A stretch of 64,000 bases of DNA from Bacteroidales bacterium. Lineage in GTDB: Bacteria > Bacteroidota > Bacteroidia > Bacteroidales > UBA7332. The translations under genes and the position numbers were made by a program. Location: the NCBI GenBank assembly GCA_028687995.1, contig JAQTZA010000006.1, positions 94,486 to 158,485 of the forward strand. Direction: 5' to 3'. Below are positions 17,741 to 27,903 of this stretch, piece after piece. Under the pieces are notes generated by a model. It worked only from the letters and a program-made list of their open reading frames with translations, had not been told where the DNA came from and ran no database searches. Position 1 is the stretch's first letter. Each line of letters starts with the position of its first letter.

Positions 17741-19573
17741 TCAATCCCCAAACACCAACATTTGGCAATTCTTGCAGTCAAATTCCAAGCGGAAGCGCAA
17801 TCCATCGTTGTGGATGTAAAACGGCTCTGTGAACTCTTCGCTCTTCTTCTGGTGAACGGGGCAGATTTTCAGGCTGTACTTCACGCAATGTTTGGTAAAC
17901 ATCAGTGGCGCATTTTTTTCTGGTTTTAGCTCGAATGCTGGTGCAATCTCTGTTACTTCGTGCTTGCGGTAGAACAGTTCGGCTTTGGCATTGGCTACAT
18001 TCCCCAAGTAAGTCAGTTTTTTCTCAGGATAAGGAACTCTTTTCGATTCATCCACTGGTTTCCGGAGGTCGCGTTTGTAGCCGACTTTGCGCACTTTTAG
18101 CAACTCTTCCACCAAAATCCGTCGCCATTCTGCCAATTGCGAAGCGGGAATGAACCATTCATTTTCGAACCCGAATTTCACCTCTTTCGCTTTGAAAATG
18201 GTATTGCCAAGCTTCGAGAGTTGTTTGGTAATATTCTCTTTTTGTGGAGTTTGTGCAGTCTGCTTTTCGCACTCAAATGTTTGAACGGCCGTAAAGTCAT
18301 TTTCGCACGTAAAGGTCAACTGAAATCCGTCTGGAGTCTCATCCAATGCGATTCGAACATCAATTTTTCTCTCTGCTGATGGCTTCGAAAGCAGTTTCTC
18401 AAATTCTTGATCCCAATTGCGGAACAGTTCTGTTTTTGGCATCAGTTTTGGCATTTCTGCTGGGAAAACACGGTTTTCTTCTACACGATTCACCCGAAAT
18501 CCAGTGAGGTCACCCTGTTCATTCATAAAGCAAAGTCCATCACCGTTGTTGAGTTGCACCGTTCCTGCCACGGTGAAGTGATTTCCGTAAATTGCTTTCA
18601 CTGTTCCTACAGGTTCTCCCATCGCTTTGGGACTGTCGTAGTTCCAAAGTTGCTGCGGTGCTTGTGTTTTGCGATCGACGTAGTAGTTCGTAAAACCACG
18701 GTTGAACGTCCGTTCGGGCGCAGGAGTAAAGAGTGCTCGCGTTGTTCCAGATGAAAGTCGTTTAAACTCCGGACGGCGAGCAAATATTTCGTCTAACTTT
18801 TTTCGGTAAGTGGTCGTTACGTTTTTAACGTAAGAAATCTCTTTCAAGCGCCCTTCTATTTTGAAGGAAACTACGCCTGCATCGAGCAACTCTTCCAACG
18901 AGTCGCTGCGGTTCATGTCTTTGAGCGAAAGCATGTGGCTGTTGCGCGACATCACTTTACCGGTAGAATCTTCGAGCCGATAAGGCAATCGGCAGAATTG
19001 CGAGCAGTCGCCACGGTTAGCACTTCGTCCGGCGTATGCCTGACTGATATAACATTGACCGCTGTAGCTCACGCACAATGCCCCGTGCACAAACACTTCG
19101 AGTGGCACATCTACTTTGTCGGAAATGGCTTTTATTTGAGGAATACCCAATTCGCGTGCCAATACGACTTGCGAAAATCCGGCTGAAGAGAGAAATTCTA
19201 CTTTCTCTGGTGTGCGATTGTCGGCTTGCGTGCTTGCGTGTAAAGCAATTGGAGGAATTTCGAGTTCGAGTATTCCCATGTCTTGCACAATGAGTGCATC
19301 GACTCCAATGTTGTACAATTCGGTAATCATCGCTTGTGCTTCGGCCAATTGCTCGTCAGTGAGGATGGTGTTGAAAGCCACATACACACGAGCATGGAAA
19401 AGGTGCGCAAATTCCACTAATTCGGCAATTTCTTCGATAGAGTTGCCTGCCGCAGAGCGCGCACTGAATTGTGGAGCACCGATAAATACGGCATCTGCAC
19501 CGTGACGAATCGCTTCGATGCCTGTTTCGGCATTTTTAGCAGGAGCTAATAATTCTATATATTTGGGTTGCAT
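17741..19573 (-). CDS. Peptidase U32 family (collagenase-like / RlhA-type) protein
   Basis: 'IELLAPAKNAETGIEAIRHGADAVFIGAPQFSARS', 'VFVHGALCVSYSGQCYISQ', 'RSANRGDCSQFCRLPY'. Confidence 0.92.
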   Translation of the reverse strand: MQPKYIELLAPAKNAETGIEAIRHGADAVFIGAPQFSARSAAGNSIEEIAELVEFAHLFHARVYVAFNTILTDEQLAEAQAMITELYNIGVDALIVQDMGILELEIPPIALHASTQADNRTPEKVEFLSSAGFSQVVLARELGIPQIKAISDKVDVPLEVFVHGALCVSYSGQCYISQAYAGRSANRGDCSQFCRLPYRLEDSTGKVMSRNSHMLSLKDMNRSDSLEELLDAGVVSFKIEGRLKEISYVKNVTTTYRKKLDEIFARRPEFKRLSSGTTRALFTPAPERTFNRGFTNYYVDRKTQAPQQLWNYDSPKAMGEPVGTVKAIYGNHFTVAGTVQLNNGDGLCFMNEQGDLTGFRVNRVEENRVFPAEMPKLMPKTELFRNWDQEFEKLLSKPSAERKIDVRIALDETPDGFQLTFTCENDFTAVQTFECEKQTAQTPQKENITKQLSKLGNTIFKAKEVKFGFENEWFIPASQLAEWRRILVEELLKVRKVGYKRDLRKPVDESKRVPYPEKKLTYLGNVANAKAELFYRKHEVTEIAPAFELKPEKNAPLMFTKHCVKYSLKICPVHQKKSEEFTEPFYIHNDGLRFRLEFDCKNCQMLVFGD

Positions 19574-19654
19574 TGTGTCTATTGTTTTGAGCTGCAAAGA
19601 TAGTGAAAAAGAGGAAACAAGAAGCCATCTTTGAAAACCTCTTTATCAAGCATG

Positions 19655-19718
19655 ACTATTAAAATATTCAATTGAATGAATAATTTACTATTAAAATATT
19701 CAATTGAATGAATAATTT
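19655..19718. repeat. 32-bp unit tandemly duplicated (2 copies), each containing palindrome ATTCAATTGAAT
   Basis: actattaaaatattcaattgaatgaataattt x2, identical. Confidence 0.95.
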
Positions 19719-19720
19719 AC

Positions 19721-19728
19721 TAATTTTG
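19721..19728 (+). promoter_or_regulatory. Promoter -7 element (TAATTTTG) of the AAA ATPase
   Basis: TAnnTTTG immediately downstream of the duplicated palindrome. Confidence 0.55.
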
Positions 19729-19749
19729 TTTCGTTTAAAATGCAGATGT

Positions 19750-20877
19750 ATGATAACAAGAGATATTGAAGAGAGAATTATTCAGCGACTTGTCGCCAAC
19801 AAAGCGGTTTTGTTGTTTGGCGCTCGACGCGTGGGTAAAACCGTTTTATTAAAGAATATTCTACAAAGAATGAGTGTCAATTCGCTTGTTTTGAATGGAG
19901 AAGATCAAGATTCAATCAAATTGTTAGAACAAAGGACAATTGCAAATTATCGTCAATTGTTGCAACGAATAGAATTATTGGTAATTGATGAAGCACAAAA
20001 TATTCCAGAAATTGGACTGAAAATTAAGCTAATGTTAGATGAAATTGAGGGAATAAAGATTATAGCAAGTGGCTCATCGTCTTTTGATTTGCAGAATCAA
20101 ACGGGCGAACCATTAGTGGGTCGAAGTACTCAATTCTGGTTGTTTCCTTTCAGTCAGCACGAACTGTTACAAAATGAAAATATGTTGCAGATGCGACAAA
20201 ATCTAGAGATTCGTTTGATATATGGCTCATATCCCGAACAAGTGTTGATAGAAAATACTGAGCAAAAAAAGGAGTATCTCCGCGAGATTGTGAGTGCATA
20301 TTTATTAAAGGATATTTTGACGATTGACGGAATAAAGAATTCATCAAAAATGAGAGATTTATTAACGTTAATCGCTTTTCAGATTGGGAATGAAGTTTCT
20401 TATGATGAATTGGGTAAACAGCTAGGATTGAGTAGAAATACGATTGAAAAATACCTCGATTTGCTGACAAAAGTCTTCGTGATTTATCGTTTGGGAGGCT
20501 ACTCTGGAAATCTCAGAAAAGAGGTAACTAAGGCTAATAAGTGGTATTTTTATGATAATGGTATTAGAAACGCGATCATCAATAATTTCACTCCGCTGGC
20601 ATTACGAGCGGATAATGGACAATTGTGGGAGAGCTATTTGATCTCGGAACGAATGAAGCAAAACTTTTTTTTAGGACAAAATAAATCATTCTATTTCTGG
20701 CGTACATACGATGGTCAGGAGATTGATTTGATCGAAGAATCATCGGGTAAGTTGTCGGCTTTTGAGTTTAAGTGGGGCGATAAAACTGCTCGTCCACCTA
20801 AAGCTTTTAGTACTAATTATCCTGAGGCTGATTTTACTTTAATTAATAGGACAAATTATTCAGATTTTATTCTTTAA
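19750..20877 (+). CDS. AAA family ATPase with DUF4143 domain
   Basis: Walker A 'LLFGARRVGKTVLL', Walker B 'LLVIDEAQ', C-terminal 'FYFWRTYDGQEIDLIEE...FEFKWG'; start at MITRDIEER because the promoter lies inside the longer ORF. Confidence 0.85.
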   Translation: MITRDIEERIIQRLVANKAVLLFGARRVGKTVLLKNILQRMSVNSLVLNGEDQDSIKLLEQRTIANYRQLLQRIELLVIDEAQNIPEIGLKIKLMLDEIEGIKIIASGSSSFDLQNQTGEPLVGRSTQFWLFPFSQHELLQNENMLQMRQNLEIRLIYGSYPEQVLIENTEQKKEYLREIVSAYLLKDILTIDGIKNSSKMRDLLTLIAFQIGNEVSYDELGKQLGLSRNTIEKYLDLLTKVFVIYRLGGYSGNLRKEVTKANKWYFYDNGIRNAIINNFTPLALRADNGQLWESYLISERMKQNFFLGQNKSFYFWRTYDGQEIDLIEESSGKLSAFEFKWGDKTARPPKAFSTNYPEADFTLINRTNYSDFIL

Positions 20878-20881
20878 CAAA

Positions 20882-20913
20882 AAAGCTACTGACGAACAAT
20901 TGCCAGTAGCTTT
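20882..20913. terminator. Bidirectional terminator between AAA ATPase and SOD
   Basis: aaagctactg...cagtagcttt. Confidence 0.7.
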
Positions 20914-20937
20914 CAATTTTAATAAAGTTGATATTTT

Positions 20938-21612
20938 TTATTCGCCAATCAATCGCTCCACCTCTGCCCAGTTTACTACACTCCAGAAAGCTTTGATGTA
21001 GGCTGGTCGTTTCGATTGGTATTTGAGGTAATAGGCGTGCTCCCAAACATCTAATGCTAATACAGGAACGCCTTTAACCGTTGCATCTGGCATATAAGAA
21101 TTGTCTTGATTGGCGGTTGAGGTAATCTTCAGTTTGCCTGATGCATCTTTGATTAACCAAGCCCAACCCGAGCCAAATCTAGTTGCTGCCGCTTTTTCAA
21201 ATTCCGCTTTGAAATTGTCAACACTTCCAAAATTTTCCACCAATTTTTTTTCTAGTTTGGCAGATATTTTAGTTGTTCCCGCTGGAGCCATCATGGTCCA
21301 GAATATGGCGTGATTGTAGAATCCACCACCATTATTGCGGACAGATGCCTGTACTTCGGTAGGTAGATCGTTAAGATTTTTCATCAAATCGATAATGTCC
21401 CTTTTATAAAGTTCAGGATATTTTTCTAACGATTTATTAAGCTTGTCGGTGTAAGCTGCATGGTGATTGTTGAAGTGAATATACATCGTTGTACTATCGA
21501 TATACGGTTCCAGCGCACTGTATTTGTAGGGGAGTGGCGTTTGTTTGAATTGTGCTGATACTGAAATAGCAACAACTGCCAAAAGAAGGAGAATCAAATT
21601 TATCTTTTTCAT
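20938..21612 (-). CDS. sod: Fe/Mn superoxide dismutase with N-terminal signal peptide
   Basis: 'MKKINLILLLLAVVAISVSAQ' signal; 'FNNHHAAYTDKLNK', 'DVWEHAYYLKYQSKRPAYIKAFWSVVNW'. Confidence 0.92.
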   Translation of the reverse strand: MKKINLILLLLAVVAISVSAQFKQTPLPYKYSALEPYIDSTTMYIHFNNHHAAYTDKLNKSLEKYPELYKRDIIDLMKNLNDLPTEVQASVRNNGGGFYNHAIFWTMMAPAGTTKISAKLEKKLVENFGSVDNFKAEFEKAAATRFGSGWAWLIKDASGKLKITSTANQDNSYMPDATVKGVPVLALDVWEHAYYLKYQSKRPAYIKAFWSVVNWAEVERLIGE

Positions 21613-21777
21613 CTATTTATATTTATATGTTAGTTAGTTCTTCATAAACAAACTGTTACTTCGTTTGTTTGCCAATTTCTAAAGAATTATGATTGATTAA
21701 TTTTAATTTAACCATAAATAGGTTTAGGTAATAACAATGCCAAATTTTCTCTTTCGTGTTTCTTCTTTTATCTAAAA

Positions 21778-22893
21778 TTAATACCATTTAAAAATTTTCA
21801 GCCCCACTACAAAGGTGATGATGCCAGTTGCGGATAAAACGAGAAGAGATTTCCAAATTTCCAACAATCCTGCGCCTTCGTTGAAGATGCTTCGCATACC
21901 ATCCGCAAGCATGGTCAGTGGTAGATTTTCAATGAATGTAATTGCCCACGCTGGAAAGTGATGATAGCTAAAGAATACTCCCGACAATACCATCATTGGT
22001 GTAACCACGGCATTGATTAATCCATTGCCGACTTCCGAATTGGCCGTATGTGAGGATATGAGTACCGAAATACCCGCAAAAGCGATGTTCCCCGCTATAA
22101 AGAGAAGTGCCAGAGCAATTAAATTTCCCTGAATTTGTAGGTCGAAATACCAATAAGCGAAGGCATAAAGCAGCACAGCTTCAATGATATTCATAATGAA
22201 TCGGGCGAAAATTAATGCAATCAGCAAATTCGATTTTCTCATAGGAGTTGCCACCATACGACGGAGTAATTTCTTCGAGCGACGCTCTATCAACGTGTAG
22301 CTGATTCCCCACGAAGAAGACATCATAATCCCCATGGCGATAAGTCCTGGAATCAGAAAGTCGATGTATCGTGTCCCTGTCACAGTAAGTGGTTTAATCT
22401 CCTCCTGATGCGATGCGTAATACTGTGGCCCGTTATACACAACCCCTTTTACCAATTGATAAATCAATTGAGCTTCTGCATTCACCGGATCGAAATAATA
22501 AACTAATTTGTCGTCTACCACATCTATAATCAGACTGATCGTTCCTTTTTTGAGCATTACATGCGCTTCGGCTTCAGTGCATTCGTGAAACGATAGCTTT
22601 ACATTGCCTAATTTCTCATTTTTGAGCGATAGCGCATAGTCTCCTTTTTCTTTATCGGGATAATGTTCAATAATATTTTGCAATGCTGATTTCTGAATCG
22701 TACTGGTGTTGCTGTGTTTGATGACAGCGATTTCGCGATTCAAATCTTGCTTGCTAGAGAATGCAATGCCTAATCCCCAAGCCATTAAAATGGGAAAAAC
22801 AATTCCCCAAAACAGAACGACCGGTTCGCGCACAATCTCTTTGATGTGAGCAGCTGTCAGACGATATAGTTGATGATTCTTTATCTTATTCAT
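21778..22893 (-). CDS. ABC-2 type transporter permease
   Basis: 'ILMAWGLGIAF', C-terminal cluster of TMs, adjacent ATPase. Confidence 0.85.
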   Translation of the reverse strand: MNKIKNHQLYRLTAAHIKEIVREPVVLFWGIVFPILMAWGLGIAFSSKQDLNREIAVIKHSNTSTIQKSALQNIIEHYPDKEKGDYALSLKNEKLGNVKLSFHECTEAEAHVMLKKGTISLIIDVVDDKLVYYFDPVNAEAQLIYQLVKGVVYNGPQYYASHQEEIKPLTVTGTRYIDFLIPGLIAMGIMMSSSWGISYTLIERRSKKLLRRMVATPMRKSNLLIALIFARFIMNIIEAVLLYAFAYWYFDLQIQGNLIALALLFIAGNIAFAGISVLISSHTANSEVGNGLINAVVTPMMVLSGVFFSYHHFPAWAITFIENLPLTMLADGMRSIFNEGAGLLEIWKSLLVLSATGIITFVVGLKIFKWY

Positions 22894-22961
22894 TTTCTAA
22901 ATGTGCTAATTGTTTAATATGCTAATTTGCTAATTTGCCAATTTCCGAATCTGCTAATTTG

Positions 22962-23693
22962 CTATTCATACAAATGCCTTCCGGTCATATTGATAAACAG
23001 CTCGTCGAGATTGCGGGCATTGTCGAAATCGCGTAGTAACTGATCTAATGGACCATCTGCCAGAATCGTTCCTTGATCCATCATCACGATGCGGTCACAA
23101 AGAAATTCTGCCTCTTCCATGTAATGGGTCGTTAAAATCAAAGAGGTGTTCTGTTCGTCTTTTAGTTTTTTTAGAATCATCCAGATTTCTCGTCGAGCAT
23201 TGGGGTCAAGCCCGGTAGTGGGTTCGTCGAGTAGCAATACCGAAGGTTTGTTGAGCAATGCGATACCAAGAGCCAATCGTTGCCGCTGTCCGCCTGAAAG
23301 CGTAGTCACGTATGCTTTTCGTTTCTCCTGCAAGCCGACTAGTTCAATTACCTCATTCACACGATCTGTTCCCAATTTATAAAAACTAGCAAAGAGTTGA
23401 CCGGTTTCAAACACTGAAAGTCGATCGATAAAGTGGGTCTCTTGCAGCGAAAGTCCAATTAACTGATGTAACTCTTTGGAGTTGTTTTTCCATGTTTTTC
23501 CAGCTATTTTTATTTCGCCACTGTCTGGATGCTGCAGTCCTTCAATCATCTCCACCATGGTGGTTTTTCCTGCACCGTTAGGCCCAAGTAGGCCTACGAA
23601 TTCACCAGGTTTGATCGTTAGATTAACGCCTTTTACAGCATGCACCTCTTTAAATGATTTTTTGACGTTACTTACTTCTACAATATATTCCAT
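22962..23693 (-). CDS. ABC transporter ATP-binding protein
   Basis: Walker A 'GPNGAGKTTMVEMI', signature 'LSGGQRQRLALGIAL', Walker B 'LLLDEPTTGLDP'. Confidence 0.95.
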   Translation of the reverse strand: MEYIVEVSNVKKSFKEVHAVKGVNLTIKPGEFVGLLGPNGAGKTTMVEMIEGLQHPDSGEIKIAGKTWKNNSKELHQLIGLSLQETHFIDRLSVFETGQLFASFYKLGTDRVNEVIELVGLQEKRKAYVTTLSGGQRQRLALGIALLNKPSVLLLDEPTTGLDPNARREIWMILKKLKDEQNTSLILTTHYMEEAEFLCDRIVMMDQGTILADGPLDQLLRDFDNARNLDELFINMTGRHLYE

Positions 23694-23780
23694 TTCGTTC
23701 CTATATTATTCTCAGAATGATGATGTTTTCGCTTTTTTAAAAACCATTTCATGCTCTTTTTGTTCAGATTTTTACGTTAC

Positions 23781-23816
23781 AAAAAAACGCTGACCCAATT
23801 TCTTGAGACAGCGTTT
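23781..23816 (-). terminator. Intrinsic terminator of the Lys/Cys-rich protein gene
   Basis: On - strand: aaacgctg...cagcgttt stem followed by T7. Confidence 0.75.
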
Positions 23817-23837
23817 CTAAAGTTATTCGATTCTGAA

Positions 23838-24152
23838 TTATTTTTTAACTTCAGCTTTCTTTTCAGTTTTTGCGCAGCAAGCTTTTTTCTCTTCTTTTTT
23901 GCAACATTCTTTCTTTTCAGCAGCTGTGCACTCTTTCTTACCTGCATTTTTGCAGCACTCTTTTTTCTCAGCAGCAGTGCATTCTTTCTTTTCTGCTTTC
24001 GCACAACACTCTTTTTTCTCAGCTTTAGCATCTTTGCAACAAGCTTTTTTCTCTGTTTTTGCTTTCTCTGTTGGTTTTGCATCTTGCGCCATTGACAATA
24101 CTGGAGCCATCATAAATGCAGAAACAATCATTGCAACTATTAACTTTTTCAT
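23838..24152 (-). CDS. Secreted Lys/Cys-rich repeat protein (EKKECC repeats), unknown function
   Basis: Signal peptide MKKLIVAMIVSAFMMAPVLSMAQ, then about 8 EKKxC(C) units with 12 cysteines. Confidence 0.8.
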   Translation of the reverse strand: MKKLIVAMIVSAFMMAPVLSMAQDAKPTEKAKTEKKACCKDAKAEKKECCAKAEKKECTAAEKKECCKNAGKKECTAAEKKECCKKEEKKACCAKTEKKAEVKK

Positions 24153-24272
24153 TTTCTTTGGGTTTTAAATTGTAAAGTGCGAATATATATATTCTTTTCA
24201 CAAGTGATACTCGACTTAACAATATTTGGATTTTTATTTTGGAAATTGGCGAATGTTTGCAGTCAATATTAT

Positions 24273-24300
24273 TAAATCAACGTTATTTAATGTTGATTTA
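24273..24300. promoter_or_regulatory. Inverted repeat TAAATCAAC-N10-GTTGATTTA upstream of guaB
   Basis: Perfect 9-bp arms. Confidence 0.6.
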
Positions 24301-24344
24301 CAAGAAATCAATATTTACATTCAAATTGTCTCAATAAAAATGCT

Positions 24345-24352
24345 TACATTTG
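24345..24352 (+). promoter_or_regulatory. Promoter -7 element (TACATTTG) of guaB
   Basis: TAnnTTTG 29 nt upstream of the guaB ATG. Confidence 0.65.
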
Positions 24353-24369
24353 CACGCAATTAAATATAA

Positions 24370-25860
<1,491 letters not shown>

Positions 25861-25899
25861 GTCGTCAATTACGAATTACGAATTTAAAATTACGATATG

Positions 25900-25938
25900 C
25901 AACCCTTTGTCAGTTTTGACGAGGGGTTGTTTGTTTTT
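25900..25938 (+). terminator. Terminator after guaB
   Basis: caaccc...gggttg with T-rich tail. Confidence 0.6.
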
Positions 25939-25941
25939 AAC

Positions 25942-26589
25942 TCAGATGTCTTTAAACGTTTTCTGATAATAAACACAGAATTCAGTCAAGCCACACTCTT
26001 CGCATTTTGGCTTTCGAGCGATGCAAACATATCTTCCATGTAAAATGAGCCAATGATGAGCGATTGGTAATAGGTGATTGGGGAAATTCTTTACCAATAT
26101 TTTCTCTGTTTCGTAAGGGGTTTTCGAGTTTTTGGTCAGTCCAATGCGATTACTTACTCGAAAAACGTGTGTATCTACTGCCATCGCTGGTTTGTCGAAA
26201 ATGACCGATTGTATCACATTGGCAGTCTTTCGCCCAACACCAGGTAACTTCACCAACTCTTCGAGGGTGGAAGGCACCTCTCCGTTGTGTTTCTCGATCA
26301 ATAGTTTTGCCATACCCACCAAATATTTCGATTTACTACTTGGATAAGAGACGCTACGAATATAGTCGAATACATCATCAGGCGAACTCACAGCCAGAAT
26401 TTCGGGAGCTGGGAATGCATCGAATAATTTTGGTGTAATCATATTCACTCGTTTATCGGTACATTGCGCAGAGAGTATGACGGCAATCAATAATTGGTAT
26501 GGATTTGAATAGTGAAGCTCGGTCTCTGCTGCTGGCATATTCTGGCTAAACCATTCTATGGTGCGAGCATATCTCTCTTTTTGAGTCAT
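25942..26589 (-). CDS. nth: Endonuclease III
   Basis: 'LPGVGRKTANVI' HhH, 'AVDTHVFRVSNRIGL', Fe-S cysteines 'CIARKPKCEECGLTEFC'; start at MTQKERY preferred. Confidence 0.94.
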   Translation of the reverse strand: MTQKERYARTIEWFSQNMPAAETELHYSNPYQLLIAVILSAQCTDKRVNMITPKLFDAFPAPEILAVSSPDDVFDYIRSVSYPSSKSKYLVGMAKLLIEKHNGEVPSTLEELVKLPGVGRKTANVIQSVIFDKPAMAVDTHVFRVSNRIGLTKNSKTPYETEKILVKNFPNHLLPIAHHWLILHGRYVCIARKPKCEECGLTEFCVYYQKTFKDI

Positions 26590-26745
26590 GTTTCTGTGTT
26601 TATTAATTTCAATATTGTAAACGGCAAAAGTAACAAACAGTTTTTCACAATCCAATTTTCTTCCATTTTTGTCTATATAATAAGCATATTATCATCTGTT
26701 TAGTCTCATTTTAATAATTTTGTTGGGCAATTATCATTAATTTTC

Positions 26746-26753
26746 TACATTTG
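26746..26753 (+). promoter_or_regulatory. Promoter -7 element (TACATTTG)
   Basis: With TTTG at 26719-26722, spacing 23. Confidence 0.6.
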
Positions 26754-26784
26754 TACATCTTATCAATTTATATCACTTGAAATC

Positions 26785-27138
26785 ATGGAAAAAAAGGTAT
26801 CATTTCAGACTAAAATTAAAAAACAGAGAGCTCAAATGGAGCGGTTTTTTACAGCAGAAGGTTTTACAATATCGAGAGATTACGCAGGCAATTTCAATCG
26901 GGGACTTGATCTTTATTACAAGGAGATAAAACCCAACTGTTTCTTTGTGTTTAGCAATAATCAATTTTCGTTAGAAAAAGAATTTGAGCGATTTGAGTTT
27001 AGTGTTGTAGAAGCTAACACGAAAGACGATTTTGTCTATAAACTTTTGCAAAAAGAGCCGAGAATTGTAGTTAAAACGTTCAAGCCAGACTTAAATATGC
27101 CTCTTTATGAGGAAGAGTTACAAAAAGCAATGGAATAA
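26785..27138 (+). CDS. Hypothetical protein, 117 aa
   Basis: Intact ORF with promoter; soluble, no recognised family. Confidence 0.7.
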   Translation: MEKKVSFQTKIKKQRAQMERFFTAEGFTISRDYAGNFNRGLDLYYKEIKPNCFFVFSNNQFSLEKEFERFEFSVVEANTKDDFVYKLLQKEPRIVVKTFKPDLNMPLYEEELQKAME

Positions 27139-27342
27139 ATATAAGTCACCATCACATTCATTGAAGAAAATCACCTAATTTTTTCTATCTCTTTGATTAC
27201 TTAACAAATGCCGCTCAAAGGAAAGTTTATAGCACTTTTCCCCGCAATTTTAGCACACAATAAGTAAAACTGCTTTTGTAATTTACAAACAATACAGTCA
27301 GTCAATTTGTTTTGAGTAAATAGTTGGAATCATCTCTCTAAA

Positions 27343-27903
27343 ATGAAAGATAGAATGCAAAAATTTACTCAAAGCAGGTTGTTGATTTTCTTTTTTTTAT
27401 CAGGTTTATTGTTTCACTTGAATGCTCAACAATCAATGTTAGATGTAGGTGTTCGACTTCAAAAAACGGTAAATTTATATGTTGAAAATGGGTTTTCGGT
27501 TCAATATTCTCATCCACATTTTCTTTCTGATAAATTATATGTAGGCGCAAGTTTTGTGACGAGTCGCTTGGGTACTGCTTATCATTCAAACGCCATTCCA
27601 CAAGATAATTACATTGTATCTGCTTCGTGGCTTTTTCGAAAGAATCACCTGCTTCGACCTTTTGCGCGACTCAATTCCGGCTATTTTAGTGCCGACTATG
27701 GCGATCCTATTTTCGATGATTTATCTCAAAAATCCTTGTTGCTTTCTCCAGAGTTTGGAGTTACCATTCAGCCTCATATTCCATTGAAAATGTCTTTTTC
27801 TTTTGGTTATAACCTTATTGCTGGCGATGGTTTATCAGGGCCCGGTACGTTGTTCCCACTTTACCTTCAAACGACTATCTCATGGAACGTATTCAAAAAT
27901 TAA
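27343..27903 (+). CDS. Predicted outer-membrane beta-barrel-like protein
   Basis: Signal peptide ending at 'LNAQ'; amphipathic strands; terminal aromatic strand. Confidence 0.6.
   Translation: MKDRMQKFTQSRLLIFFFLSGLLFHLNAQQSMLDVGVRLQKTVNLYVENGFSVQYSHPHFLSDKLYVGASFVTSRLGTAYHSNAIPQDNYIVSASWLFRKNHLLRPFARLNSGYFSADYGDPIFDDLSQKSLLLSPEFGVTIQPHIPLKMSFSFGYNLIAGDGLSGPGTLFPLYLQTTISWNVFKN

Noticed and set aside
23751-24095. Phe-rich + strand ORF (and 23777-24082 - frame, Lys-rich)
   Set aside because: Shadow frames of the Lys/Cys repeat gene; GAA/AAA codons produce F/L or K/R-rich artefacts
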